Assembly: GCF_036324505.1 (NCBI RefSeq)
Contig: NC_086368.1
Coordinates: 2,676,165 to 2,740,164 of the forward strand
DNA: 64,000 bases
DNA from: Eleginops maclovinus
Lineage: Eukaryota; Chordata; Actinopteri; Perciformes; Eleginopidae
Direction: 5' to 3'
Each line of letters begins with the position of its first letter. Positions within the stretch are counted from its first letter, which is position 1. The notes under the pieces were generated by a model that saw only the letters and a program-made list of their open reading frames with translations, was not told the DNA's origin and made no database searches. This document shows positions 42,700-55,313 of this stretch, in pieces. The translations under genes and the position numbers were made by a program.

Positions 42700-43747
42700 T
42701 CAACAAGCTGACCCCTGCACACTAACAGTATAACCCCCCCCCTCACCCTGGGTATTGATCAGCCTTTTTGTCTCCTTCACACTCACCTTCTGTGTGCCCA
42801 GTTTCTTCTCCACGCCCCCAGCCAGCCCCCCCCCTTTGCTTTCCTTCCAGGGATAAAAGTTGGAGCGCGGAGAGGAGGAGGAAGGGCCGGAACTGGAGGA
42901 GGGGGGGCGGTGCACTGAGGGTTTGGAGGAGGGCGAGTGCTCCTCCATTCCGCCCCCTTTTCGTTTCTTCACAAGCCCCTGGTGCTCAAAGCCCCTCCCA
43001 CCGCCCTGCCCGTGTAGTCCTGAGTCCCCCCCGCCGGCCCTGCTGTGGGAGTTGTGGTTGGTGGACGAGGGGTCTGAGGGTGTGGAATGGCCCAGAGGAG
43101 TGTGTGTCCGTCTGTAGGTCCAGACCGCCTTGGCGGCTCGTGAATGGGATTCTGACGGGGAGGGCTGGGGGCGGGGCTTGCCGCTGGGGGAAAGTGTGCC
43201 ATTGGTCTGTCCATGTGTGAGGGGTGAGGAAATGGGGGTTTTAGAAGAAGAGGATGAGGCTGCAGAAGGTGGGCGGCCCCGGTCCTGGAGGAGTATACAG
43301 TTCCTGTCGGGGCCTGAGTGCTCCCCCTCCTGGGAGGGGGCTTTGCGTTTGCGCTGGGCAGCAGCGGTGGCGGCCTCCTCTCGCAGCTTCATCGTCTGCT
43401 TGCTGGGACGCCCTACAGGGTTCTTGAGTCGCCCGGAGCCCCCTGAACGCACCGTCACAGGCTTACCCGGAGACAGCAGGTGACCCCCAGCGAGGCAGCC
43501 CACACTGCCCCCAGAGTTCTCTGACTGTATGGCTGTCTGGAGTCTTCCTGGACCTCGACTGGAGGAGGAGATAGAGGAGGCCGTTTTGATTGAGGAGCTG
43601 ATATGACTTCCTGTGCGGACCTTAGAATGTAACGACGAGGAGGACGAGGAGGAGGACGAGGAGGACGACGAGGAGGACGACGAGGAGGAGGAAATGCTCC
43701 GGGCGGAGGAAGGTGAAGATTGGAGATCTGTGGCTTGAGGTATTTTC
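42700..43747 (-). CDS. atxn7l2: atxn7l2 coding exon 9, Ser-rich
   Basis: The acceptor TTGAAAACAG completes Lys463. It has 20 Ser (TCC/TCG codons, 43690-43631), an AT-hook-like VGRPSK, and Pro/Ser-rich sequence to stop at 42700. After TQK, AAG|GTGAGT at 42787/42786 is a consensus donor; the last 28 residues could be intron. Confidence 0.82.
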
Positions 43748-46700
43748 CTGTTTTCAAAGAGAATGAATTAGGTTAGAATGAAACTGACATGTTGTACAGG
43801 ACTGGTTAGGTCATTCTTGGATCAGATGCTGTTTTACTGAATTAAATATGAATATTTTGATTTCATAAGATGTTTTTAAATGGCAAAATTCACTGTGATT
43901 CACAGTTTCTCACTCGGTTGTTTTTAGTGCTTTATTATATTGTGCTGCTTGCCTTGGTCCTCATTACCTTTTGCTAAATGTGTTATCAAACTTCACAAAA
44001 GTGTTTTGCAATACATCTAAAAAACAATTTTGTACGATTTCTCAACAACATGTTATCTGTGGTTAAAATACAGAAGACAGTTTGTGAACAGCCATGTGCG
44101 CATGCCTCCGTCACTGCTCCAGAAATCAAAGGGTTTGATACCTCTAGAATCATATAATTGAACACAGTTAACCAACATACCTGTGAAAAGCAGATGTGAT
44201 AACTTTAATACAATTAAGATGTGGTATGCCAATCATACTTCAAGAATTAAGTAGTTGGGTAGAAATTTAAAATAGGACCGCTACATTAAGGGATGGTTTT
44301 GCTAGTTACTATGGTAACCGCAGGGCTCTGACAAGCTGATGTATTGCTCAACAATGAATCTACATTTTAGTGACATCAACAAAAAATCACAGGAGGATCA
44401 ATATCTATTGAAAGACTAAATATATATCAAATCCCATTCTAAAGGAAGAATTGTAGTTTGGTACAGATCCAAATGTAAATGGGAATCATGTAAAACATAT
44501 CCTGGCTGTGGCTGAAAATAGTTCGGTCCTTATATGAACCATTTTATCTGTGCATGTAAACGCAGTCAGTCTCCATCTTAGTGCAGACTTCAGTCGGTGT
44601 TCAGCGCTGTGATTCTGGCAGCACAGAGCACCATCTGCTTCATCTATTAGTGACTAAGCAGTGGGTTACACTCAAGTTCATCTGCAAGTGTTACCAAAAG
44701 CATTCTGAGGAAACAACTCGTCCATCTAAAGTCTCAAAGAAACAGAAATTGGATGGAGGCGAAGGATAGCTGCAGGCCTGGAAGAGGATGAGTATAGGTT
44801 GATCCATGAAGAATTGTCACTATTGATTTGCATATTTTATACTAGTGATCAGGATAGTCTCAACATGTCATTAAAACAGCAGTGTGTTTGAGGAATGGGC
44901 TGAACATTTGTATTACAAATTACTATCTGTTTAAAGCTGGACAATATACTTGGTTAGATGCAAATTCTAGCCCATTGAAAACCTTTGGCAACACTGACGC
45001 ATTACATGCTGCTATTTTGGTTGCATTGGAAAAAATATTCTGTGTAGAAAAATATATATATTTGTGTCAAAAAACGTAAGAAAATGCCCAATTCCTGGTA
45101 TTGGTACCAAGGTCTAAACCTTTAGAAAACAGCCAGAACATATAAAACATAAAGCCACAAAGAAAAGCACTTACAGCTCCAGAAAATAGAAGAGACCACT
45201 TCAGCATTGTCAGTTCCTCTGGTTTTACTATTTAAAGGTAAGTCTTTGAGTTAAATGAATGTCATTAAGTTAAAATGTTTTTTTGTATTCTATAAACTAC
45301 TGACAACATGTCTCTGTGTTGAATTCAACAGACACTGGAATGGCTGCCATACATGTAGAGATAAAGATTAAAGAAACATTTGGAGTGGTCTCTTTATTTT
45401 GTTTCCCAGAGCTGTAGATAAGGAGAAACTATGTTTGTTCTTTTAGCATAGACCATATAGAAATGCCAGGGACAAACACATACCATAACTATCTTTATCC
45501 TGGCAAGAAATGTTGAGAAGGAGCAGCATAAAAGCAGAGCAAAGTCAAAAGGGCCAATGAGAAAGTGAGTTTCTTACTTCCAGAGGTGTGCGCTGATGTG
45601 CTGCTCCAGCATGCTGCTGAGAGCCGACCTCAGGTGGTGGAGTCTGCGGTCAAACGTGTAGATGCCATGACCCAGAGCATGGCCGCCAAATGAACATACC
45701 TGCAGAGAAGGCTGGTTGTAAATCTGTTGCGGGCAGGTGTGTTAACCTCTAAGAGAACACTTTGAAGATGAAACCGTGTTGCACCATCACCCTCATCCAC
45801 TCTTTCATATTGTTGAACCCAAGTGCAAGTAGCTCACCGCTAAAGGTCTGGGATGTGCAGCAGAAGATGGGAACTCATTGGGCTCCTCGGGTCCCTCTGC
45901 TTCACTTTCATCACTGGAGACTTTTCCATAGAAAAGAGGTGACGGGGCCCCCCACTCATCCTGCTGCTCCTCCTCCGTGTTGCTCTCCGACACAGACGAT
46001 GCCCGACTGTAAAACAAACACCATCAATGTTTTGCTTCAACTGTTCCGCTTTTTTTTGGTTCCACTAAAATATATTTGACTATTTAAAAAAACAAACATA
46101 TTTTTTTAACTGTCTCCTCAACCTGTGCCTGACACTCCAAACTGTGTTTAATGTGTGTGGGTTTTGATCAAATTCATATGAAGTGTGATGTGCCTCCATC
46201 ACCATCCCAGCTGGCATCAGTAAAGTTCACTCACCTGAAAGCAGGGAGGCTGGCCAGGGGTCTCCTGCAGTGTGGGGCCCCCGCCTGTTCCATGGGGGCC
46301 TCTGGGCTGGGGGAGCGTCCAGCGGAGGAGTTTCCATCCAGGGATTGGGCCCCTTTTTCCCGGACCTTGGTCTTCAGTTCTGCCACCAGCACGTTAAAGT
46401 TCTTGCTGCGGCCCATCACTTTCCTCCGCTGGTGGACGGAGTGGATCTGAGGACAGAGGGACGGCAGCTCAGTCACTACTGATCTCCAGATACACAGAGA
46501 ACTGTATTAGGTAAGGGTCCCAAAATATGGATTTTCTAGACTTGTTGGCTTATTGCTGTATATCCTTCCCTGCAGAACTGTTGGTTATTTAATCAGCCTG
46601 TGAACCTATTCAGGACATGGCTGTAAGTCTTTCCTCTATAAAGTGTTTGATGATGAATGTCCCAAACTAAGCCAAAAGTCTTCCAAATACTGGGAACCAT

Positions 46701-49700
46701 TTAAGATATTCTATGACTGCTCTGAATAAAAACGACCCGTATCATAAGCTTCATTGAAGGTGGTGGCAGCTTTTTATTCAGACGCAGCTGTGGGATGTTT
46801 TCAGAGAAATGCAGCGGTGTAGATCTGAATAAGGCTTTAAACAGTTGATCCCGTTTTACCCATTGAACTGTTTAAGCCCGGGGGCCAAATGCGGCCCAAG
46901 GTCCATTTTGAAGTGGCCCTCAGCAAATTCTAAAAGTATCATGGATTATTGCCCATCTTTTATTGTACATCTTAAATATATATCACATGTTTTATTAAGT
47001 TATATTTTTTAATGAATTCTGTCAATCAAAGTTGAAAACATTTTCAGACAAATCTCAGTTGATTATTCACACAAGCTTGAAATAGACCCTCAATATTTCT
47101 CTTATCATCAGAACTCTGAGGCTTTTCTTTTTCTTGAAGCATATTCAAGTATCAAGCATAATTTATCTAAATTTGAGTGATTTTGCTAACCTAACTAATG
47201 AGGCAAAATACCTCCCCTCACTAGCTAGGGGCCCAGCTCTTCGTATGTTTTCCTGTATGTGGCCCTCAGTGAAAAAATGTTGGACAACCCTGAATTAGAC
47301 GATAAGTTAATTTCCAAATAATTGATTGATGGTTTATTCTGTTTAATGACAACATTAGTGTCCATCACACAGTACGAGACTTACAGCTGATGTATCTTAG
47401 CGGCTCACTTTTTCAAAAACACATTCAGTTTACAATGAAATCAAACAGAGAAAAAAACACCCCAGCATTGTTGGAGCTGGACCTCATGTTTTTTATTTCA
47501 AATGTCTGATGACAACAGGTCCTTTTGTTGTTTTGGAAAAAGTCTCAAGTACTTTGCTTACATTCTCACATACAGTTTCATCCCACAGGCCATAAGACAG
47601 TTAAACACCTGACCTCTGTAAAGTGCCTCCATAAACATTCATCTGTTGTCATTGTAGGTGTATTTATCTAACTAGTATTCACTGTAAAACACTGTATTCA
47701 ATTTCACCTTACTGTACCTTTACATTCTGTTCTTGTATACATCATATTCCATTTACTTGTATATAGACTTCTGCTTGCACTATTGATTTTGAGTATATTT
47801 TGTGTTATATTTTTTCTTATTTCAGTATTTGTTTTAATGATTTATGTCTTATATAACTATGTTGCATTGTTTGAGGAGCTTGGGACTCACCATTTTCATT
47901 TCTACACTGCTACAGTGCATATTACATTAAAACCTTTGAATCTTTAATCTCTTAGAGTTTATTTCTTTTTGATTGCAGTAAGCAGGTGGGTTTATCAAAC
48001 AGCACTATCTATTAGTATAACCTTTGCTGTTATCTTTAAATGCCTCAGTTTATTTTAATAATGGAATACTTTAGCAGGTGGAAGAGTCCACCTTCAGAGC
48101 AGGTAGACATGCGTGTCTTTCCCAGCACTCCTGTCACTTCCTGTTTGTCAGGTCGTCCTGTCTACTTGGCTGGATGTGGCCTCTCTCACTTCCTTCCACA
48201 CACACACACGGCACGCACGCACACACACGCCAGCGTCAGTGAGTGCTCATCAGCCACAGAGAGGTGACTGTAGTGTAATTCATTTATAGAATCCACTCTG
48301 TCACTGTAAAGGCGATTTCTTAAATGCAGAATTTGATAATGCGTCACTTGTCATTTGAAACCCTCCAGTGAGATAATAGAAAGACTTTAAAGATATCTTA
48401 CAATGAGCTCGCACAGCTTGATTTGAAGGTTCTGTGATTCCCTGGCAGGTTATCAACTCCAATGTGATATCAAAATTGTCAATGCAACTTTTAAAACAGT
48501 GAGACCAATCCACTTAGTGTGCAAAACACTGTTACCTGATTCACTTAGTGGATTTACAACGGCATTATCATGAAAACACAGATCTGGTCACAAGGTCACA
48601 GTTTAATTTACATTTCTTACAATAGATTAAACTCGCCTTGCTTCAGATTAAACACCAATATTGCTTGTTTATGATCTGCATATTAATCATTTGCTAATTA
48701 GCTTACTTTAAAGACCTTTTGAATGCCTCAAAAACATTAAATGACTGAGTCGATGGATCCAGTCACATGAAGAACAACGCCCCCCCCATTTACCAACCAC
48801 AAGCGTGCACTATAAGACGACTTCGCTGCAAATTGAGCAGTTGTGACACGCACTACTTTATGATTTTGAGATTCACTAGTCACGTTAAAGCATTAATTAA
48901 CCCAGCAAGCCTGGTAACGGTGCACACACATCAACACTTTACAGTAGTTTCCACTTCAATGAAACGGTTCCAGAGAAAGCTATGTGCACACAGGACTGCT
49001 AGTGATGTGTAATTGTGCCATAGGAGAATTTGCAGCCACGTGTTAAACAGTCCCACCCTCATCCTGACAGCAGATAATGGAATACATTCAGGAAACACTG
49101 AGCATCCCTCCAGAGATCATTAGAAGCCTTTCTGTTCTGCAACACCTCCATACCAACACAAGTCATGTTTCTTTGTACAGTCATTGGTCACACATTTGTT
49201 TATCACCTTGTTCGTCTAAGAATAAGAGTCAAATGTTGGTCTTTTTTAAAGACAAAATGTACTATAGTCATACAATATAACCCTATTGGCTGATATGATA
49301 AAATATAATCAGTGCATCCTTTGATTGGGACCTAACGAGCATGACTAACAAAAAGAAATACACGTAAATAAAGTGACACCCTACACTCCCAGAAATGACC
49401 ATGGAACTGCCATCAATATATTCTGCTGCTGTCCGTCTGTCTTGCTGTTAAAGTCAACTACCTGTCAGTCATAAATAATCTGCTTTTCATTACGCTTTCC
49501 CATTGCATGTATCTCCATCAATCACATCCTCTCTATCAGAGTTGATAAGGTACAATTCTAAAATATTATCCGACTTCTTGGCTGTCGTCTTAACACTGAA
49601 GAGAACTCACAACCTACTTTTCCACTGTCATGTGTACGGACTGGGTCAAAATCAAAGGTGATAGGACTGGATCCTGAAATTAATCCTCTCAACCTTCTAC

Positions 49701-52700
49701 TGAACTACACAGAGAAAATAGAGAAAAACAGATCAACAATTTAAAACCAGAAAAAGAGAAGGAATGAGACAGAAACATGAATGTGAGGCACATGATGAAG
49801 TGCATCGGCGTGGTGAGGAGGAGCGGTGTGTTTGGAGCTTACATTGCATGTCAGGAGGCGGGTGCAGACCTTCTTCCTGTCGGGGTCAAGGACGCCGCAG
49901 TGTTTGTCCAAGTCACACTCCCTCTCTGAGGAAACACACAGTCAGTACAACTCTGTAGTGACAGCTATGTGTCTATACTGGACTCATTTCACGCTTTTTA
50001 GTAGGCCGTCAGTAAAGATACAGTTTTAGTTTAATTTAATACAGCCTATCACATAGGCTGCGTCATGGTGTGCGCTTCAGACACGCTTTACACACACACG
50101 AGCTGAGATGTCTTTTTAGAGCAGTTCTATTTTCTTCTGTATTACGTGCATTTCTACAGTATGAATACGCTCCGAGTGCCAACCATCGGTGCAGAACTGC
50201 CGCTGAGAAATATTCCGAAAACTGAAGCTGCTTTACTTAATTGATGCTTCGAGTGGCAATGATTAGTCCATTAACAAAAAAACTATTTTGATAATAGATA
50301 AGGCATACAAATATTCTGAGCCTCTCAAATTTGAAGATTTCCTGTTTTTCTCAGTTTTTCTTTCAAATACAAATGATCTGAATATTTGGGGGTTTTGGAC
50401 TGACAAAACACTTGACAGACATCACCATGAACTTTGAGAAACTGGGATTTTACAAAGGAAACTACAGAAAAAGAGTTGTTGGTTGAAGCTCTTATCATAA
50501 TTTCCCATACACATCGTGGGTATACTGGTGTCCTGCATGTTCGGATAGACAGTCAACCAATCAATCTGACCTCTCTGCATGGTTCATGAAAGCACCTGGG
50601 GATTAACTTTAAACATGAACAGCATCATTTCATGGTGAACCTTTTTTCATGACAGTTCAAAGTTATAATAACAACTTCCTTCCTCTTAAAGATGTTCTGT
50701 GTGTTTCTGACAAATACAACTGTGGTTGTTTAGCAGGTAAAAATCATCAGTAGACAAAAGTACAGAAGAAGCATCCATCCTTCAACTGTTACTCCGCCCA
50801 CATCACCCAAACGGCTCCCTCTATACTCACTGGAGGCCACTTTGTTGTAGGGTCTGGGTACCCGGTGGCTTGGAATTGACGAGGACTGGGGGGAATCCTT
50901 CTTCTGATTCGGGGTGGAGGGCCTATCACTGGGAGGAGGCCTACCAGGCGGGGTGCCTCCGTGTGGCCAGGGCGGGTCTCTGAGTGATGGCGGGGGGGAG
51001 CTTATAGGAGGTTCCAGAGGCGGAGGCTGCTTGAACACTGGTGACTCTGTGTGGCCGCTGTGGGAGGACTTCTCCAGCGGGGAATGTCTGCGTCAGGAAG
51101 ACCAAAGTTAGTTGTTTTTTTTGGCTTAACTTTTAACATCACTGGCAAAAAAATATATTTAAATCTACTTTTCAAGAGTATGTTATCCCAAAAATGTTCT
51201 ATGAGGTGGTGATGGTGAATAAATACTTCAACGTTTGAATCTAAAGCTAAAAAAATCACCTGCCCTGTCGATAAATGTCTGAAGCTACCATGCGTCATAA
51301 CTTTTTTTTTAAGAAGTATCCCTCTTATGTTAGTGTTTCAGATTCATTCGAGCGGCAGTCAATACATTCTTCACTTTGCTCAATACAACTGGCTAGACTG
51401 GTGATACTAAGACAAACCAGTTTTAATAGCAAACTGCCCCCACCATAGAATCTAATGTTGGTGGTGTATTGATAGCCTCAGTTGCAGACCATTGGATTTT
51501 TACTGAAATGACATGTGGCCACATTTCCCCCCACATTTGGCTGTTATGAAATCAGCTTAGAGGTTCATTGTGGTAGTGTGCTGGTCTCCTGATGGAGGTC
51601 CCTGTTCTGACACATACTCCCCCAAAAAAGATACCATTAAATTAAGTTTTTTGGGTGAAAAAAAACATGTTTTAAAAAAAAAAAGTTGTTCGCTATTTTG
51701 CGTAAGGTCTATTCTGTGAACACTAAACTTAAATTACAGTCCCCCACCCCCCAACTTGCTCCAATCTGTTCTTACCGTACTCCATCCTTGGGGTTCTTGG
51801 CAGGTCTGTACTGCGGTGGAGTGGAAGGAGAAGGTGGGGGTGGTGCTGGCTTCGGCTGCCCGGCCCCCTGGCCACGATTCTCCCAGGATGAAGCGGAAGC
51901 AGCGTTGGTCCCATGGGAAGGAGAATGGCCGTGGTGGGGCCTCTGATGGGGTGGCGGTGCAGGGGTGGGGGAGCGCAGTCGGGCGTACAGCTTGGCCAGC
52001 GGGCCGTGCCGTCGCTCACAGTGCTTCTCGAACGCTTGCGGCTTCACTACCTGGCCGCAATGGCTGCACACCACCAGGTAGAAGTCATCATGGCCGGGGT
52101 ACAGGCCGAAGATGGACATGTCTTTTCGAGAGGAGAGAGGATAGACGAGAGACACATTTATCTCACTGCCAAATGTCACAAAGCAATGTCACCATGTAGG
52201 CGAAGACTGTAAGAGCTGAACTCCACCGGTAGAATCGAGCAGAAAATAAATGCTTTCTGATAGGAAGGGCCTTTTAGTAAAAACAACACTCCAACATCTT
52301 GTATTCTGACATCAACATGAAATGACTTCTAGACATCTACTAGAATTTATATTTGTAGCTTTTAACAAATAAATAGAACATTGACACATTTTAATAACAT
52401 GCCATTTACTTGGTAAATGTATTGGCTGGACACAGATCTTAGCTGCATTGTGTTTTTTTTCTCGTTGAGGGTGTTTTCTGAGTGTCATACATTTTTTCAC
52501 CTTATCCAAGCGTTTTCAGGCACTGTCAACAGGTGACTAATTGTGAACAACGGTGATTTTTTGCTCATATACGTACGTATTGGTCGGCATGTGATAGACC
52601 AGCAACCTATCTAGAAGGCAACCCACCTCTTGTCCATGTGCTAAAAGAATATTTTAGATTTGCTTCCAAGTTGGGTTGTATATGGTACCTACAGTAGATG

Positions 52701-54771
52701 GGGGTTAGCACCCCCTAGTTTGGATTGCGAGACAGGAGCAGCAGCATGCAAGCTAAGCAGTGTCCTGCTCTGAAGTGAGCAGCAAAACATATCATCCCTA
52801 TAACAGCAGCTTTAGTGCCTCATCAGAAAGGGCTGTCTGGGAATAAAGGAATAACGCTGAAATGTTTCTAAATAAAGACAACAATTACAACTGTTGATGA
52901 ATTTTTACGTGTGTTTTTCAGAACTCCAAGTCCTTTCTACCTTTCCAAAATAGGGGCGTTTCAACCGCCTTCTCCACAGACTCTGGAGAAGCACCTCTAC
53001 AATACAATCCCAATTAAAGAAAACACTGGACTATACTTCATTTGAAGTAGCAGGTTAAAGTTATTATAAAATTGATGGAGATGATCTTGCAAAGTTTGCA
53101 TTTCCCAAAGAAACATCAACTAAAAATAAATCACTAAAAAGACGTACGTTTAGTAAAGAAAAAAATAAAAAAGCCTTAGATGATAAACTTAAAATCAAAG
53201 CAAATGTTTGGATCCCAGCTCAATCATCATTACCTTCTTCTGGCTTTTTCTTTCCATATGATGTAAATGCAGTGTGTGTGGGAACAGTGTGTGTGAGAAA
53301 GTGCACAGGCTTATGACTACGTTATTTTTTAAAATTTTCATTTCATGCTCTGAAATGAACAGGTCGGAGTTTCTGTAGGACTCCTGTGTTACAGACAGCC
53401 ATGCAAGCTGTTTTTACTCGCCCTGGAGTCTGCAAACCAGAACCTCTTCTGCCTCTATGAAAGGCTGGAGACCAAAGAGAGGCTAAGTCCTCCCAGGTCA
53501 ATACATGCAAGAACATTCACAACTAGACCAGGAGTTAGGGTTATTGTTTTCAGATGTTCCAAACAACAGCAGCGTAATGTCTGATAGATAAAAGTGTGCA
53601 GACTTACCCTCCTTACTAAGTGACATGGCCTCGGCAGCTTTTTTTCCATTCTTGTTGCAGTCCCCTACATCGGTGCCTGAAACATCACACATAACAGAGA
53701 GACAGATGTTTTCTAAAAGTTGTATGACAGGATCTTAAGCATGACAAAACTGAACAGCACACATTCTGCACATAACAGGCCCTTACCCTGGGTTACATAA
53801 AGTAACAATGTGCAGGTAAACTGCTTCCCTGCTGACCCTTCTATTGATAGTCATTATGTCAGTTTTCAGCGATCAGGAGCTTCAGGTGTTCTGGGCTGGA
53901 GGGAGTTTATATTTGAGTTGCGAACAAAGTAGCACTTTAAGGGGTGCCAGACAATGAATGAGCGTTCACACTTGAAGATGGGAAGAGCAAGAGCACTTTT
54001 TGGGCAGAAGTCAAACATATGAGAGTTCCTTTCGCATACACAAAGATAACATGAGTTAAATTGAGGCTAGGGGGGGGGGCTGCCAATCACAAAAGAACAC
54101 TGATCTAAAGCGAAAGAACAGTGAGTAACGTTAGCTCATATCAAAGGCAGGGCCAGCGTTTACATCAGACTCCTCCTCCGTCACCGGTGTCTACTCTCAA
54201 CCCTGATGCTGCTAACATTAGCATGCTAACGCTAACTACCTTGTCTCTAGTCTGGCTCGCTAGCTAGCTCTCCACGGGAAGAAGTTGCTCGCCCAACCAT
54301 CTACACTAGCCTCCTTCCGCTGTGATGCCACCGCTGCCCGGCTGCTTTCACGAAGATGAAACACGCCCAATAAAGGCTGGCAGCTTGTGTCATGAGCACC
54401 GCTATAAAACACATACTATAATGGCTCTATCTCAATAAGCATCACTTGTTTTTTCTTGAAGACAACGAATGCAGTGGGTCCTGGAGAGAGCATCATGTTA
54501 CCCACCCAGCGCTAGGACCCGGCAGGGTCTTTGTTTGGGTAACATGGTTAGCTCTGCGCTCCGTTTCCACGAAAATAAAGCCCGGCGCTTTGGTTACATG
54601 GCTCACTAGCTGCCAGTGTTTGCGTCGTTGTTCTTCCTTACCCTCCGACGCTGTCACACCGGCCCATTCGGCCCAGGCAGTCCAGCTTTGACCCACGAAA
54701 TCATCGAGGCTAGGCACCCGCCGATCCAGAGCAGCCATTACTTTTACTGCGCGTTCACGCACCGCCATCAT
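42700..54771 (-). CDS. atxn7l2: atxn7l2, ataxin-7-like 2 (9 coding exons seen)
   Basis: Minus-strand exons are 54642-54771, 53608-53676, 51776-52121, 50831-51087, 49843-49925, 46235-46446, 45838-46006, 45578-45699 and 42700-43747. All junction phases agree, giving 811 residues. The start region is [20 protein letters not shown] zinc finger lies at C85/C88/H100/H105 ([19 protein letters not shown]). The SCA7 domain spans about residues 268-325 ([35 protein letters not shown]). A conserved C-terminal block is [19 protein letters not shown]. The tail is Ser-rich with 20 consecutive Ser. ATXN7-family proteins anchor the histone H2B deubiquitinase module in SAGA. sypl2 and cyb561d1 as neighbours support the name. 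The true 3' end may differ: a perfect donor lies at 42786. Confidence 0.92.
45174..45414. mobile_element. Tc1-type MITE, 241 bp
   Basis: Flanked by TA (45172-45173, 45415-45416). Ends CAGCTCCAGAAAATAGAAGA GACCACTT and GTCTCTTTATTTTGTTTCCC AGAGCTG are inverted repeats. No coding. In atxn7l2 intron 8. Confidence 0.88.
45578..45699 (-). CDS. atxn7l2: atxn7l2 coding exon 8
   Basis: The acceptor is TTCTCTGCAG. It encodes [20 protein letters not shown] then [20 protein letters not shown], the conserved C-terminal block of ataxin-7 proteins. The donor is AA|GTAAGA, phase 2. Confidence 0.93.
45838..46006 (-). CDS. atxn7l2: atxn7l2 coding exon 7
   Basis: The acceptor TTTGTTTTACAG completes Ser366, then an acidic segment ([27 protein letters not shown]). 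The donor is GCG|GTGAGC, phase 0. Confidence 0.9.
46235..46446 (-). CDS. atxn7l2: atxn7l2 coding exon 6 (SCA7 domain, second half)
   Basis: The acceptor is TCTGTCCTCAG. It encodes [25 protein letters not shown] and a Ser/Pro linker to LASLPAF. The donor is AG|GTGAGT, phase 2. Confidence 0.94.
46868..47292. mobile_element. Old hAT MITE, relative of 23560-24041
   Basis: Shares GTGGCCCTCAGTGAAAAAA and TTGGACAACCCTG at one end and GGCCAAATGCGGCCC with a CCCTCAGCAAATTC segment at the other. Termini are eroded; no target duplication is visible. Confidence 0.65.
47570..47950 (+). mobile_element. LINE 3' end, third copy of the 660-3364 family
   Basis: Begins with the ORF tail [14 protein letters not shown] and stop (near 47570-47615), then an AT-rich 3'UTR ending GAGGAGCTTGGGACTCACC and TTAAAACCTTTGAATC, parallel to the tail at 3280-3364. 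Confidence 0.65.
49843..49925 (-). CDS. atxn7l2: atxn7l2 coding exon 5 (SCA7 domain, first half)
   Basis: The acceptor GTTTCCTCAG completes Lys268, then [27 protein letters not shown]. Cysteines C271, C277, C288, C294 with H297 in the next exon are the likely zinc ligands. The donor is AAT|GTAAGC, phase 0. Confidence 0.94.
50831..51087 (-). CDS. atxn7l2: atxn7l2 coding exon 4, Pro-rich
   Basis: The acceptor TGACGCAG completes Arg182, then [20 protein letters not shown] and a Pro-rich run ([19 protein letters not shown]) to RPYNKVASS. The donor is CA|GTGAGT, phase 1. Confidence 0.88.
51776..52121 (-). CDS. atxn7l2: atxn7l2 coding exon 3, ATXN7 zinc finger
   Basis: The acceptor TCTCGAAAAG gives [19 protein letters not shown]. 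It holds the C2H2-like finger (CSHCG ... HCERRH) followed by LAKLYARL and a Pro/His-rich stretch. The donor CG|GTAAGA is phase 2. Confidence 0.94.
53608..53676 (-). CDS. atxn7l2: atxn7l2 coding exon 2
   Basis: The acceptor GTGATGTTTCAG completes Gly44. It encodes [22 protein letters not shown]. The donor GG|GTAAGT is phase 1, giving KED-MSIFG across the junction. Confidence 0.88.
54642..54771 (-). CDS. atxn7l2: atxn7l2 coding exon 1
   Basis: Tandem ATGs at 54771 and 54768 start (M)[18 protein letters not shown], then [18 protein letters not shown], a conserved ataxin-7-family N-terminus. The donor GAGG|GTAAGG is phase 1. Confidence 0.9.
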
Positions 54772-54855
54772 CACTGCGCGGCAAGCAACTTACGTCATAT
54801 CTCGCGCTCTCGACATGATAGGAACTTCCTGCGTGCGCGTTCACGGGACTCTCTC
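54772..54855 (-). promoter_or_regulatory. atxn7l2: atxn7l2 5'UTR/core promoter
   Basis: CpG-rich sequence before the start codon with a CRE-type TGACGTAA (minus strand, 54790-54797) and a TCTCGCG-like site next to it (about 54799-54806). No TATA box. Purine-rich (GA)n begins 90 bp upstream of the ATG. Confidence 0.5.
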
Positions 54856-54862
54856 TACACCC

Positions 54863-55046
54863 ACAGGCAGAGAGAGAGAGAGGGAGGGAGAGAGAGAGAG
54901 AGTAATTGTATTACTGTATAATTCATATGTAACCATTTGCAATGTTGTGTAATTATTTTGTATTTTGATGCTTTGGTAACATTGTTTCTTTTAACTTTCA
55001 TGCCAATTAGGCCCCTTTGAATTGAATTGACAGAGAGAGAGAGAGA

Positions 55047-55077
<31 letters not shown>

Positions 55078-55078
55078 T
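54863..55078 (+). mobile_element. LINE 3' tail with (GA)n
   Basis: (GA)n at 54868-54902 is followed by a LINE-like end (TTTGGTAACATTGTTTC, ATGCCAATTAGGCCCCTTTG, AATTGAATTGACAGAGAGAG) and (GA)n to 55078. Confidence 0.6.
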
Positions 55079-55313
55079 GCTATAATGCACAATGATCAAT
55101 AACTCTCACTTTCTAGTTGATGTTCGAAATAATATTGTTTTCCTTGTGAAGAAAACATGTTATTCTTGCAAAATGTGTATGAACTTAACAGTACATTTCT
55201 AATGTATGTATAGATGTCATGATTGTTCAAAGCTTTGGCAATACTGTATGTCTTTATGGTCATGCTAATAAAGCTATTTGAATTGAGAGAGATAAAGAGA
55301 GAGAGAGAGAGAC
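55079..55313 (+). mobile_element. Second LINE 3' tail with (GA)n
   Basis: Same ending as the preceding piece: TTTGGCAATACTGTATGTC, CATGCTAATAAAGC(T)ATTTG, AATTGAGAGAG, then (GA)n. Placed directly after it in the same orientation. Confidence 0.65.

Noticed and set aside
42768..43483. Several + strand open frames opposite the atxn7l2 last exon
   Set aside because: Antisense of GC-rich Pro/Ser coding sequence; no splice or domain support.
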